Assembly (NCBI GenBank): GCA_004293815.1
Contig: RDZD01000011.1
Location: 1 to 64,000 of the forward strand
Direction of reading: 5' to 3'
DNA from: Cytophagales bacterium
GTDB lineage: Bacteria; Bacteroidota; Bacteroidia; Cytophagales; Bernardetiaceae
DNA length: 64,000 nt
In this document: in pieces, positions 35,982-45,153 of the stretch
Numbering within the stretch: the stretch's first letter is position 1
Layout: each line of letters opens with the position of its first letter
Notes under the pieces: generated by a model
Seen by the model: the letters and a program-made list of their open reading frames with translations, nothing else
Databases searched by the model: none
Told to the model about the DNA's origin: nothing
Program-made: the position numbers and the translations under genes

Positions 35982-36896
35982 TTATTTGACCAGAAAAGTT
36001 TTTTGAATCAAGTCGCCTTGCTCATTGAATACGATGACTTTGTAAATCCCTTTTTTAGACATAAAGATATCATCTTTGAACACAAAGCTCACACTGAGGC
36101 TTTTGTTGGCATAAAGTACGTCTTTGATGTCTGTGTAGGATATCTGTTTACCTGCCACGTTCAAACTTCCACCGCCAGCATTTGTCAATGTAGCACCTTC
36201 AGGACTTACTAAACGGTAGGCTATCGTTTGGTTACCAGGGTCAATTGCTGTGTTCTCAGCCAGAACAACGGTTATGCGGAGCATGTCGAGGTGTTTGGCC
36301 TTAAATTCTTCCCCAGTTCTCTCTTTCCCGCCGTCAGCAATGGAGAAGAACTCAAGTGACTGCGCCTTAAGCACCGCAGCAGATTTGAGCTTTTTATTCA
36401 GGCGAGAGTTGTTGCTTTCTAAATTATCAATTTTTTGACTGAGACTGTCTTTGTTTTGCTTAAGGTTAGAGTTTTCGCTAGCCAGAGCTATATTTTGCAG
36501 TTTAAGTTCTTGAATTTGTGCATCTTTGAGCTGAATCAACTCTTCGTAGCCCGACGTTTTTACCTCTAAATTTTTATATCTTTGGTACTGAACCTCGCTT
36601 TGTTGCTTAAGCTCGGTTTTTTCTTTTCTAATTTGTGCTATCACATTTTTGAGCGAGCTGATATCACCACCTAAGGAAGCTACTTCGTCCACACGCTTTT
36701 GAAGTTCCTGCTCCAAAGAGTCCATTTTTTTATAAAGCGTATTCAACTCAGCTTCTTTTTGTGAGTTCGTGTTCCACGCTTGCTTTTCAGACATCTGGGC
36801 TTGTCGCAAATACATATAAGTAACAACAAGACCTATACTAAGTAGTACAATAATAATCCCTGCTGCAGCAAGCCATTTCTTTGAAGAATCTTTCAT
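35982..36896 (-). CDS. membrane-anchored coiled-coil protein, unknown
   Basis: 304 aa. A short basic start, one membrane span (WLAAAGIIIVLLSIGLVVTY), then a long coiled coil (about 33-175) rich in Glu, Lys, Leu, Asn and Gln (LNTLYKKMDSLEQELQKRV, KDAQIQELKLQNIALASE). A C-terminal beta domain of about 120 aa follows, with LRITVVLAENTAIDPGNQTI and SYTDIKDVLYANKSLSVSFV. Topology is N-in with the coil and head outside. This architecture recurs in Bacteroidota but I know no function. It is upstream of the PLP enzyme gene. Confidence 0.7.
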   Translation of the reverse strand: MKDSSKKWLAAAGIIIVLLSIGLVVTYMYLRQAQMSEKQAWNTNSQKEAELNTLYKKMDSLEQELQKRVDEVASLGGDISSLKNVIAQIRKEKTELKQQSEVQYQRYKNLEVKTSGYEELIQLKDAQIQELKLQNIALASENSNLKQNKDSLSQKIDNLESNNSRLNKKLKSAAVLKAQSLEFFSIADGGKERTGEEFKAKHLDMLRITVVLAENTAIDPGNQTIAYRLVSPEGATLTNAGGGSLNVAGKQISYTDIKDVLYANKSLSVSFVFKDDIFMSKKGIYKVIVFNEQGDLIQKTFLVK

Positions 36897-37019
36897 TGTG
36901 TCATAGGTTTAGAAATTTTATTAAACACACATTGGGCAATCAATAAAGAATATTAACAATTGGTGTAAAACCTTTCTACATTATCAGGAGCATTATTCTG
37001 ACAACAGTCTTAATCAGAA

Positions 37020-38927
37020 TCAACCTATTTGTTCTAAAATGCGCTCCCACTCCTCAGTGGCTTTCTGAAGTTGAGCTTTCAGAGCATTGTAGTCAGTGAC
37101 GAGTTCTTGGCTCTTTTGAGTATTGTTCAGATTTTGAGGCAAGCTCATGTCCTGTTCTATTTTTTTTATTTTTTCCTCTGTCTCAATCACTTTTTTTTCG
37201 GCCAAGCTCAAATCATTTTGAAGTTTTTTGATGTTTGGCATTTGGCTTTTGGCGTTCTGTGCAGGACTAGGGGGAGCGGTCTTTTGTTTGTTTTCAGTCT
37301 TGGGCAAAGCTGCATTTTGTTTGTTATTAAGGGTTTGTCTGCTCTGCCACTCCTGATACTCTGCAAAAGTGCCAGGATAAGTACAAATCTTATGGTCTTC
37401 AATATACGCAATGCGGTTGGCCACTTGGCTTACAAAATGTCTGTCGTGAGATACTACCACAAAGCTGCCTTCATATTTTTTGAGAGCCTCTATAAGAATA
37501 TTCACTGAGGTTATATCCAAGTGGTTAGTAGGTTCGTCCAAAAGCAGAAAATTAGCTTGCGAAAGTAACGTTTTGGCCAGAGCCACACGCGATTTTTCGC
37601 CTCCTGATAGCACACGGACACGCTTGAGCGCATCCTCGCCCGAGAACAAAAAGCAGCCCAGAATCGTTCTGAGTTCGTTTTCAGTGCGGTTGGGCGAAGA
37701 CGAGGCAAGCTCTTCTACCAATGTATTTTCTAGATGCAGAGCTTCTAGTTGGTGCTGCGCAAAAAAGGTTGCAATCACATTATGACCAGGTGTTCTTTGC
37801 CCTTCTATGCCTTCAGTGCCCGCGATGATACGCAATAGAGTGGACTTACCCTTGCCATTTGCGCCAATAAGGGCTATTTTGTCACCTCTTTCTATGGTTA
37901 ATTCAGAGTCTTTGAGAATCTGCAAATTGCCAAATTTTTTACTCACATCCTTCAGCTCGGCCACAATACGCCCTGAAGGTTGCCCCAAAGCAAAGCGGAT
38001 ATTCATCGCTGCCGTAGGACTGTCCACGTCTTCTATAATTTCTAAACGCTCTAGAGCCTTCATACGCGATTGTACCTGAATGGCTTTGCTAGCTTTGGCT
38101 TTAAAACGTTCAATAAAACGCTCTGTATCTTTAATTTTTTGCTGTTGGTTTTCAAATGCTTGCTTCTGAATGGTCTGGCGCAAAGCTCTCTCCTCTATAA
38201 AAAAATCATAGTTGCCACTATAACGGTGCAACTCGCCGCCTTGTACATCTACAATGACGTTAGCCAAGCTGCTAAGCAGATAACGGTCGTGCGAGACAAT
38301 CACTACAGCCCCTTCGTAAGCTCTCAAGTAAGTTTCTAACCATTCAATAGACGGCAGGTCTAAGTGGTTAGTTGGTTCGTCCAAAAGCAGCAAGGCAGGT
38401 TTCTGAAGCAATAATTTAGCTAACATCACACGCATACGCCAACCGCCCGAAAACTCGCGCAAAGGTCTCTGTAAATCAGAGGTATTGAAACCCAGACCCT
38501 CTAGAATTTCTTCAGCCTGAGACTTGATACCGTAACCGCCCAAACCTTCAAATTCTGACTGCAAATCTGCCAATTTGTTAATAATCTCATCACTGGTGTT
38601 GTATTCTAGCTCTAGCAAAAGTTTATTAATGTTTTCTTCAATGCGATTTTCTCGCTCAAAAGCCTGCATGGCAATGTTTAAGATAGAATCGCCACTTTGA
38701 AAAGACAGCAAGTCTTGGTTCAGATAGCCCATCGTACAATCATTGCTGCGGCTAATCTGCCCTGAATCAGGTGTATAGTCGCCCACTATCAGCTTGAGCA
38801 GTGTGGATTTACCTGTTCCATTTGCCCCCACCAGACCAATCCGCTCTCTGGGTTTGATTTGGAGAGAGGCATTTTGGTAAATAATTCGGCTGCCATATCG
38901 GAACTCTAGCTGATGAATGGTAAGCAT
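37020..38927 (-). CDS. ABC-F family ATP-binding protein (Uup/YheS-like)
   Basis: 635 aa with two ABC ATPase domains on one chain and no membrane span, so a ribosome-acting ABC-F protein. First domain: GANGTGKSTLLKLI, signature FSGGWRMRVMLAKLLL, LLLLDEPTNHLDLPSIEWLE. Second: GANGKGKSTLLRIIAG, LSGGEKSRVALAKTLLS, LLDEPTNHLDITS. The interdomain arm (about 245-300, FIERFKAKASKAIQVQSRM) and a C-terminal coiled coil (about 560-630) are typical. Roles range from translation factor to antibiotic resistance; sequence alone does not tell which. Confidence 0.93.
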   Translation of the reverse strand: MLTIHQLEFRYGSRIIYQNASLQIKPRERIGLVGANGTGKSTLLKLIVGDYTPDSGQISRSNDCTMGYLNQDLLSFQSGDSILNIAMQAFERENRIEENINKLLLELEYNTSDEIINKLADLQSEFEGLGGYGIKSQAEEILEGLGFNTSDLQRPLREFSGGWRMRVMLAKLLLQKPALLLLDEPTNHLDLPSIEWLETYLRAYEGAVVIVSHDRYLLSSLANVIVDVQGGELHRYSGNYDFFIEERALRQTIQKQAFENQQQKIKDTERFIERFKAKASKAIQVQSRMKALERLEIIEDVDSPTAAMNIRFALGQPSGRIVAELKDVSKKFGNLQILKDSELTIERGDKIALIGANGKGKSTLLRIIAGTEGIEGQRTPGHNVIATFFAQHQLEALHLENTLVEELASSSPNRTENELRTILGCFLFSGEDALKRVRVLSGGEKSRVALAKTLLSQANFLLLDEPTNHLDITSVNILIEALKKYEGSFVVVSHDRHFVSQVANRIAYIEDHKICTYPGTFAEYQEWQSRQTLNNKQNAALPKTENKQKTAPPSPAQNAKSQMPNIKKLQNDLSLAEKKVIETEEKIKKIEQDMSLPQNLNNTQKSQELVTDYNALKAQLQKATEEWERILEQIG

Positions 38928-39154
38928 TGCTTTTGGATGTTTCTATTGAGTAAAAAATATCTATTTCTATCTTTGAAGCACAAAATTAAAGCTTTTCGCA
39001 CAAATAAACAAGCTATTTTGTGTCAATTGCACTTAATCTCTTTCTAACCAAACGCTTGCTGAATCTTTGTGAGCTTAATTAAGACTCCTAGTGATAAGTT
39101 GTACACAAAGACATCTAAAATTTGCCTCCTGAGTTAAATCTTAGATTTTTTTAA

Positions 39155-39991
39155 TCAAATCTTTTGAAAGTCACGAATGGCCTCTTGGCAATGAAAAGGC
39201 ACAATGTAAATATCTGAATGCTTCTGATGCAGAGCATAAAGCCAGCTGATATTTTGAGTCATACAGGCGTAGTCTGCTACAAAAAGTTTCGTTAATGCAC
39301 TCGGAAAGGCATTTTGCTGAAATGAGCGCGACAGCCAGCAGGCATCCGCTACCATCAATATACGCCTTTTATCTTGAAGCTCCACCAAAACCCCCATCTG
39401 TCCTACCGCATGCCCCTCCAGCTTAATACCATATAGTTTGTGGTCTTCAAAAATGGCAGCAAAACTATGCAGAGGCTCTACGTCCTTTAGGGAAATTGTA
39501 AATTCTGAGTCAGGAATTAAGACTGCTCTCTCCTCAAAGTCTTGTGGTATTTGGGCTTTCAGGATGGCGTTTTTTACGGCCTGAAAACCAGTAAGCGACT
39601 TTGCAAAATACCAAGCGCGTTCCGAACAATAAAATCTGGCCATCGGAAAGTCCAAGAGGCCGCCTGTATGATCGCCGTGGAAATGCGTAACAATGATATT
39701 TTTTACCTTTTCACTACCATAACCGAGTCGTTTAAGTTGCTCTTTGACAGAATCTTGCTGTGCTATTTCTACAGGCGTAACCCAAGCGTAAAGTTTTTCG
39801 GGAAAGTGTTGCGTTATGTCCAAAAATCTACTAGAGTAGCCCGTGTCAATCAGTGTGATATCCCCATTTTCGCTAATGAGTACAGCAGAAATGGCAGGAA
39901 TACGCAGCTTAGTCCAAGGCAAGCCAGCTGCCAGAATGCGGCCGTGTGCATAACAGTAGCCACTAATCAAAAAATGAATGTCTTTAAACAA
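39155..39991 (-). CDS. MBL-fold metallo-hydrolase
   Basis: 278 aa metallo-beta-lactamase fold with a dinuclear zinc site: THFHGDHTGGLLDFP is the HxHxDH motif, with VADACWLS and the late PFHCQEAIRD giving the further ligands. The N-terminal FLISGYCYAHGRILAAG and IPAISAVLISENGDITLIDTG are near those of AHL-lactonase-like proteins (YtnP/AiiA branch), but a lactone substrate is not shown. It is divergent from lpdA and monocistronic. Quorum-quenching activity is only a possibility. Confidence 0.8.
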   Translation of the reverse strand: MFKDIHFLISGYCYAHGRILAAGLPWTKLRIPAISAVLISENGDITLIDTGYSSRFLDITQHFPEKLYAWVTPVEIAQQDSVKEQLKRLGYGSEKVKNIIVTHFHGDHTGGLLDFPMARFYCSERAWYFAKSLTGFQAVKNAILKAQIPQDFEERAVLIPDSEFTISLKDVEPLHSFAAIFEDHKLYGIKLEGHAVGQMGVLVELQDKRRILMVADACWLSRSFQQNAFPSALTKLFVADYACMTQNISWLYALHQKHSDIYIVPFHCQEAIRDFQKI

Positions 39992-40165
39992 AACAATATG
40001 AAGTATAGCAAGAGCTACAAAAGTCTATAAAAAATACCTAAACAGAAAATTAACAGTTCTTTCTTTGTATATATTTGGTTTTAGAACTAGCTTTGTAGGC
40101 GTATTCGTGGCTAAATTGCTCTTTTACGAAGTCATCTACACAACCTCCCCCTTACCATCGCATCA

Positions 40166-41569
40166 ATGAAATACGACGTAGTTGTTATTGGTTCTGGCCC
40201 TGGCGGCTATATTGCAGCTGTTCGCTGTGCACAGCTCGACATGAAAGTAGCGATTATTGAAAAATATAGTACACTAGGCGGCACTTGCCTTAACGTAGGC
40301 TGTATTCCTTCCAAAGCACTTCTTGACTCTTCGGAGCACTACCACAATGCAGCCAAACACTTCAAAATACATGGTATTGAAGTAAACGGGCTAAATATTG
40401 ATTTCGGTAAAATGATACAACGGAAGCGCGAGGTAGTCAATACCACCTGTCAGGGTATTACGTTTTTGATGAAAAAGAACAAAATAGACACTTACTACGG
40501 CTTAGGCAGCTTTGTTTCTGCTCAGAAGATTGCTGTAACAGCCCAAGATGGCAGCCAAAAGGTTCTAGAAACAAGCAAAACGATTATTGCTACAGGCTCT
40601 AAGCCCACCCAACTGCCTTTTATTCCTGTAGATAAAAAACGCATCATTACCTCTACCGAAGCTTTAGAACTGACAGAAATTCCCAAACACTTAATTGTGA
40701 TTGGCGGAGGAATTATAGGCATGGAAATAGGCTCAGTCTACGGCAGACTTGGCTCTAAAGTAACCGTGATTGAGTATTTAGATGGCATTATTCCGTCTAT
40801 GGATGGAAGTTTGGGCAAAGAGCTTCAGCGGGTACTCAAAAAACAACTTAATTTTCAGTTCAACCTGAAGCACAAAGTCACAGGTGCGAGAGTGGAAGGC
40901 GATATGGTACATGTGGAGGCAGAAAATAGCCAAGGTGAAAAAGTAAATTTTGAGGGCGACTATTGTCTTTTGGCCATTGGCCGCAGTCCTTACACAGCGG
41001 GGCTTAATTTAGAAAACGCTGGTTTGAGTGCCGACCAACGCGGCAAGATAGTTACCAATAAACACTTACAAACTGGCGTAGATAGCATTTACGCCATTGG
41101 TGATGTGACTTATGGAGCCATGCTAGCCCATAAAGCAGAGGAAGAAGGTGTATTTGTGGCTGAACACATTGCAGGCCAAAAACCGCATATCAATTACAAC
41201 CTCATTCCAAGCGTCGTCTATACGTGGCCTGAAGCAGCAGGTGTAGGCTACACCGAGGAGCAACTCCAAAAGGAAAGTATTCCTTACAAACGTGGCGAAT
41301 TTCCGTTCCGCGCATTGGGGCGTGCAAGAGCCAGTACGGATATTGACGGCTTCGTAAAAATTTTGGCTCACAAAGACACCGATGAAATTTTGGGTGCACA
41401 TATCATAGGTGCGCGTGCAGCAGATCTTATTTCAGAGGCAGTCGTGGCTATGGAGTATCGTGCCTCTGCCGAAGACATCAGCAGAATGTCACATGCCCAC
41501 CCTACCTATTCGGAGGCTTTTAAAGAAGCCTGTCTGATGGCCACCGACAACCGTCCGCTCAATATCTAA
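40166..41569 (+). CDS. lpdA: dihydrolipoyl dehydrogenase (E3)
   Basis: FAD enzyme that reoxidises lipoamide in the pyruvate and 2-oxoglutarate dehydrogenase and glycine cleavage complexes, passing electrons to NAD+. 467 aa. The FAD start is VVVIGSGPGGYIAAVRCAQ, the redox disulfide is C41 and C46 in GGTCLNVGCIPSK, the NAD site is HLIVIGGGIIGMEIGSVYGR, and the catalytic His-Glu pair is HAHPTYSEAFKEA near the end. No E1 or E2 gene is adjacent, so it is likely the shared E3. A long hairpin follows the stop. Confidence 0.96.
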   Translation: MKYDVVVIGSGPGGYIAAVRCAQLDMKVAIIEKYSTLGGTCLNVGCIPSKALLDSSEHYHNAAKHFKIHGIEVNGLNIDFGKMIQRKREVVNTTCQGITFLMKKNKIDTYYGLGSFVSAQKIAVTAQDGSQKVLETSKTIIATGSKPTQLPFIPVDKKRIITSTEALELTEIPKHLIVIGGGIIGMEIGSVYGRLGSKVTVIEYLDGIIPSMDGSLGKELQRVLKKQLNFQFNLKHKVTGARVEGDMVHVEAENSQGEKVNFEGDYCLLAIGRSPYTAGLNLENAGLSADQRGKIVTNKHLQTGVDSIYAIGDVTYGAMLAHKAEEEGVFVAEHIAGQKPHINYNLIPSVVYTWPEAAGVGYTEEQLQKESIPYKRGEFPFRALGRARASTDIDGFVKILAHKDTDEILGAHIIGARAADLISEAVVAMEYRASAEDISRMSHAHPTYSEAFKEACLMATDNRPLNI

Positions 41570-41588
41570 AAATTAGACTTTGAAAGCC

Positions 41589-41636
41589 CACAAGACCAAG
41601 TGCCTTCTCTTTTGAACGTTGGCACTTGGTCTTGTG
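41589..41636. terminator. 16-bp perfect hairpin after lpdA, no T tract
   Basis: Arms CACAAGACCAAGTGCC (41589-41604) and GGCACTTGGTCTTGTG (41621-41636). The sequence after it is AGTTGCTGGGC, not a T run, so classical intrinsic termination is uncertain. It may protect the 3' end or work with Rho. Confidence 0.5.
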
Positions 41637-41798
41637 AGTTGCTGGGCATACTTCTTTGAATCAAGCTTTTAAAGCTTTATTTAATCTTGGCGCAATGTTT
41701 TTTATACTTTTTTGTGGCAATCACGTATAAGTAGACGAACCTTATTTCTAAAGTAGATTCAAATCTTTTTTACACATCTAACAAGCTTTTAGTACCTT

Positions 41799-42263
41799 AT
41801 GGGAATTCTAAAAAAAATTTTGAAAGAAGTTGCTAAAGATAGCAGCAAGGGCTACTATTCCCACCAACCCTACAAAAATAAATATTACTACAAAAAACCA
41901 AAGAATCAGTTTAAAGAGATGCTCTTTAAAAAGCTCTTCGGCTTTGTTGAAGACTTCCTTAAAAGTTTTTTTGGTAATAGAAACAGCTCGTCTCAAATTA
42001 CGGGCATGAGTGGCTTAGCAGGTATGATAAACGGCAAAGCCAAATTAACCGATGACCGTATCATTTCAATTGCTGCTAAAAATGGTGGGCTCATTACACC
42101 AGCTTCTTTATGTATGAACGCGCAAATACCTATAGATGAGGCCAAAAAAGTACTTGATAACCTACAAGTAAAAGGCGTTTTTGAGATAGATGTAGATATG
42201 AATGGCAACTTCGTTTATCATCTTACAGACAGCACATTGGGCGGACGACACAGAAGTTACTAG
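41799..42263 (+). CDS. hypothetical protein with winged-helix-like C-terminus
   Basis: 154 aa. The N-terminal 60 residues are basic and aromatic (KGYYSHQPYKNKYYYKK, then LFGFVEDFLKSFFG), which may be a nucleic-acid- or membrane-binding region. A low-complexity hinge follows (NSSSQITGMSGLAGM). The last 75 residues look like a winged helix: DDRIISIAAKNGGLITPASL and CMNAQIPIDEAKKVLDNLQV form two helices with a DNA-recognition-like segment. No family is recognised. It is monocistronic, with a terminator after it. Confidence 0.55.
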   Translation: MGILKKILKEVAKDSSKGYYSHQPYKNKYYYKKPKNQFKEMLFKKLFGFVEDFLKSFFGNRNSSSQITGMSGLAGMINGKAKLTDDRIISIAAKNGGLITPASLCMNAQIPIDEAKKVLDNLQVKGVFEIDVDMNGNFVYHLTDSTLGGRHRSY

Positions 42264-42305
42264 TCAAAACATACGGCTAGTGCATTTCGTTTTAAGTCTT
42301 GTCTT

Positions 42306-42340
42306 CAAAAAGGAAACTGGTTAAAAAAGTTTCCTTTTTG
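42306..42340 (+). terminator. terminator after the winged-helix-like gene
   Basis: CAAAAAGGAAAC (42306-42317) pairs with GTTTCCTTTTTG (42329-42340), then TTTTAGG. A 12-bp perfect stem with a T-rich end. Confidence 0.75.
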
Positions 42341-42415
42341 TTTTAGGATATTCTGAAATACGTTTTGTTACTTTGTATTTGTCAATTCTCATTTATTTAT
42401 AAAAAGCAGGAATTT

Positions 42416-43084
42416 ATGAAAAAGCATTTGTTTTTACTGGTGATAATCGTGCTAGCTTGGGGCGGATTCAAGGCACAAGCTCAAGAAAAAAACACCCTTT
42501 CTATAGGTCTGACTGTGGGGCCAAACATCAGCTTACTGACAGGTCAAGGAGCGGGTAACAACTACACCCCGCGCTTGGGTTTTGTAGGCGGCGCTTTATT
42601 AAACTACAGTGTGAGTAACAGCATAGGCTTGGGAGCAGAACTAACCTATGCAAACAAAGGCGGAAACTTTAGAAATAATGTCACTATTGCTGATATTCGC
42701 GTTTCGCAGCGCATCAACTATATTGATGTGCCTATTTATATGAACTATTTCTTTGGCGAAGGCGAGTCACGCCCCAAGTTATTTTTTGGTGCAAATCTTA
42801 GTCTGCTCACATCGGCTAAAATAGTGACGAAAAATACCAGCACTGACTTTAAAGACACTGAGGACAACTCAGAAGGTTTTAGATCAACAGATGCAGCCTT
42901 TTTGATAGGTGCTGGCTGGCACAAGCGTGTGGGTGAAGGGATTTGGTTAATACTAGATGCGCGTCTTTCGCATAGCCTAAGCTCTATTGTCGCAATTAAT
43001 CCTGCCGTACAAAACGATGTTCGCAATACTACGCTAAGTTTAAGAGCAGCCATCACTATGCCGCTTAATTTGCCCAAGAAATAG
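42416..43084 (+). CDS. outer-membrane beta-barrel protein (PorT-like)
   Basis: 222 aa from MKKHLFLL at 42416, with a signal peptide ending FKAQAQEKN. The body is alternating beta strands with Gly and aromatic turns (LSIGLTVGPNISLLTGQGAG, AELTYANKGGNFRNN, INYIDVPIYMNYFFGEGE, FLIGAGWHKRVGEGIWLILD), typical of the small PorT-type barrel family common in Bacteroidota. The earlier start at 42365 adds nothing signal-like. A TTACTTTG box near 42368 is a possible -7 element. The cargo or role is unknown. Confidence 0.8.
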   Translation: MKKHLFLLVIIVLAWGGFKAQAQEKNTLSIGLTVGPNISLLTGQGAGNNYTPRLGFVGGALLNYSVSNSIGLGAELTYANKGGNFRNNVTIADIRVSQRINYIDVPIYMNYFFGEGESRPKLFFGANLSLLTSAKIVTKNTSTDFKDTEDNSEGFRSTDAAFLIGAGWHKRVGEGIWLILDARLSHSLSSIVAINPAVQNDVRNTTLSLRAAITMPLNLPKK

Positions 43085-43231
43085 CAATTCTCTTATATAC
43101 CTGTTTTTTTTATAGAAGTCAGGCAACGAGAGCTAAATAAAGATATCGATGGCAGTCTTTTGGTATATCTGTTTTTACAGCATATCTGCTCTGTTATGTG
43201 CCGTTTTAAAAGCCCTAGCAATCGTAAAGAG

Positions 43232-43822
43232 ATGAGTTTAAAAATTGACAATAAAGACCCAATACTTCAAAAAATTATTGCTCAAATCAAGCAACCAGTT
43301 ATCAACTCTACTAATGATGTTTTTCACGATTTAATGAGCTGTGTTATAGAACAACAAATTCATTATCGGAGCACTAAAAGAATTTTTGCTAAGGCATTAG
43401 AAAGAGCTGGTATCGAGCATTTAACGGTAGAAAATTTTCATTTGCTTGAAAGGCATTCTTTATCGCAAATGAAATTGGCAATGGGTAAGTATGAAACAAT
43501 CATGGCATTCATAGAATATTGGAAAAACAACACCCTTGACTTTAATATACTAACAGACAAGCAGATAATTGAAGAATTATCAAAAATAAAAGGGATTGGT
43601 AAATGGACAATTGATATGATTTTATTGTTTACGCTTCAACGTCCTGATGTATTTCCTTGTGATGATTTTCATCTCAGACAAATTATGGTTTCATTGTACA
43701 ACCTTAATCCAACAGTAAAATTGAAAGCACAAATGCTGGAAATTGCAGAGAGCTGGGAAAGTCAAAAGTCCTTGGCAGTATTGTATTTATTTGAAACAAA
43801 AAAGGTCAAAATGGAAATATGA
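43232..43822 (+). CDS. DNA-3-methyladenine glycosylase, AlkA-like
   Basis: 196 aa HhH-GPD base-excision enzyme that removes alkylated bases. The start MSLKIDNKDPI (43232) fits the family; the longer frame does not. The helix-hairpin-helix is LSKIKGIGKWTIDM (117-129) and the catalytic Asp145 is in VFPCDDFHLRQ, the position of AlkA Asp238. It lacks an N-terminal extra domain and is short, like the compact AlkA-type proteins. No other repair gene is adjacent. The codon use looks AT-rich compared with neighbours. Confidence 0.85.
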   Translation: MSLKIDNKDPILQKIIAQIKQPVINSTNDVFHDLMSCVIEQQIHYRSTKRIFAKALERAGIEHLTVENFHLLERHSLSQMKLAMGKYETIMAFIEYWKNNTLDFNILTDKQIIEELSKIKGIGKWTIDMILLFTLQRPDVFPCDDFHLRQIMVSLYNLNPTVKLKAQMLEIAESWESQKSLAVLYLFETKKVKMEI

Positions 43823-44140
43823 ATGTGCAAAAAGCGGTTTTCCCGAACTCCAGCAGATCTATTAGAAGCTTAAATAGCTGTATTAAATTTACTCATTACA
43901 ATACTCATGCACATAAAATGCTGAACTTGAATATTTAGAATTCTAACTACCCATTATTAATTTAATTAACTAATAATCAATACAATAACATATTTTCAGG
44001 AAACTCTAGGTGCAAAATTAATCAAAACAACCGTCGGCTACTATGAGGGACTTTCTCTTGTTTTGTTGGCGAAAAATCTTTTATTTTGCACTTGGTTCTC
44101 ATAGATGCCTGCTAAGTTATTTTACAATTACATCAAACAA
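43823..44140 (+). promoter_or_regulatory. 318-bp gap with a promoter-like box for the MDR/truB unit
   Basis: TTATTTTG (44081-44088) with CTTG 20 nt upstream (44057-44060) is a one-mismatch version of the Bacteroidota promoter, about 50 nt before the ATG at 44141. The rest of the gap is AT-rich with nothing else I can name. Confidence 0.45.
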
Positions 44141-45139
44141 ATGATGAAAGCACTCAAGTTGCTGCCCAACAACCCTGAAAGAATACAGCTGGTAGAGTTA
44201 GAGTTGCCCAAAATACAAAAAGGGCAGGTACTAATCAAAGTACAGCACGCTGCACTCAATCATCGAGACCAATGGATACGAGAGGGCAAGTACCCAAAAA
44301 TTGTTGAAGCGGTTTTAGGTTCTGACGCTTGTGGAACAGTGGTAGAAACCAACGAAGCGGATAGACACTGGCTTCAAAAAGAGGTGGTTATCAACCCCAA
44401 TAATCTGTGGGGTGACGACCCTCGCCACCAGAGCATGGAGTATCATATTCTTGGTATGCCCACTAACGGAACATTTGCTGAATACGTATGTGTTCCTACA
44501 GACCGTATACAGCTCAAGCCCAACCATTTGAGTAGTGCTGAAGCCGCAGCTCTTCCTTTAGCTGGCCTTACAGCCTATCGTGCGGTGTTCACGCACGGGC
44601 GCGTGGAGGAGGGCTTGCGTGTGCTCGTTACGGGTGTGGGCGGAGGAGTAGCACAATTTGCCTTTCAATTTGCTAAAGCGGCTGGAGCTAAGGTTTACGC
44701 AACTAGCGGTAGTGAGGATAAAATCCACAAGCTTACTGCGATGGGAGCCAAAGCTGTTTTTAATTATAAATCAGACACTTGGTTAAAAAATCTTGCACAA
44801 GAGTCAGGCCCCCTAGACGTAATTATTGACAGTGCGGGCGGAGACCAGTTTGGGGATCTTATCAAATTGCTGGGTCGGTCAGGCAGGCTTGTCTTTTATG
44901 GCGCAAGCAATGGACTTCCCAACAAAATAGACTTACACCGCATGTTTTTTAACCAAATATCCATACACGGAAGTACTATGGGTAACGACCATGAATTTAC
45001 AGACATGCTAGACTTTGTATCTGAAAAAGAGCTCAAGCCTTTGGTTTCAAAAATTTACCCTTTTGAACACATTGTAGATGCCTTTAACGATATGAAGAAT
45101 GCCAAACAACTTGGTAAGCTTGTTATACAAACGAACTAG
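44141..45139 (+). CDS. zinc-type alcohol dehydrogenase-like / quinone oxidoreductase (MDR)
   Basis: 332 aa from MMKALKLL at 44141. The MDR N-terminal fold has VLIKVQHAALNHRDQWI and VLGSDACGTVVE; the NAD(P) site is VLVTGVGGGVAQFAFQFAKA, then FNYKSDTWLK and LIKLLGRSGRLVFYG. The catalytic-zinc cysteine of true alcohol dehydrogenases is replaced by Asn (ALNHRDQWI), so it is probably a non-zinc NADPH reductase of the quinone-oxidoreductase type. Substrate unknown. truB starts 14 bp after the stop, so both share a transcript. Confidence 0.88.
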   Translation: MMKALKLLPNNPERIQLVELELPKIQKGQVLIKVQHAALNHRDQWIREGKYPKIVEAVLGSDACGTVVETNEADRHWLQKEVVINPNNLWGDDPRHQSMEYHILGMPTNGTFAEYVCVPTDRIQLKPNHLSSAEAAALPLAGLTAYRAVFTHGRVEEGLRVLVTGVGGGVAQFAFQFAKAAGAKVYATSGSEDKIHKLTAMGAKAVFNYKSDTWLKNLAQESGPLDVIIDSAGGDQFGDLIKLLGRSGRLVFYGASNGLPNKIDLHRMFFNQISIHGSTMGNDHEFTDMLDFVSEKELKPLVSKIYPFEHIVDAFNDMKNAKQLGKLVIQTN

Positions 45140-45153
45140 CTCAGTAAAATTTG

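Noticed and set aside
39155-39991. Naming the MBL-fold protein an acyl-homoserine-lactone lactonase
   Set aside because: The fold and HxHxDH are clear, but nothing in the sequence fixes a lactone substrate.
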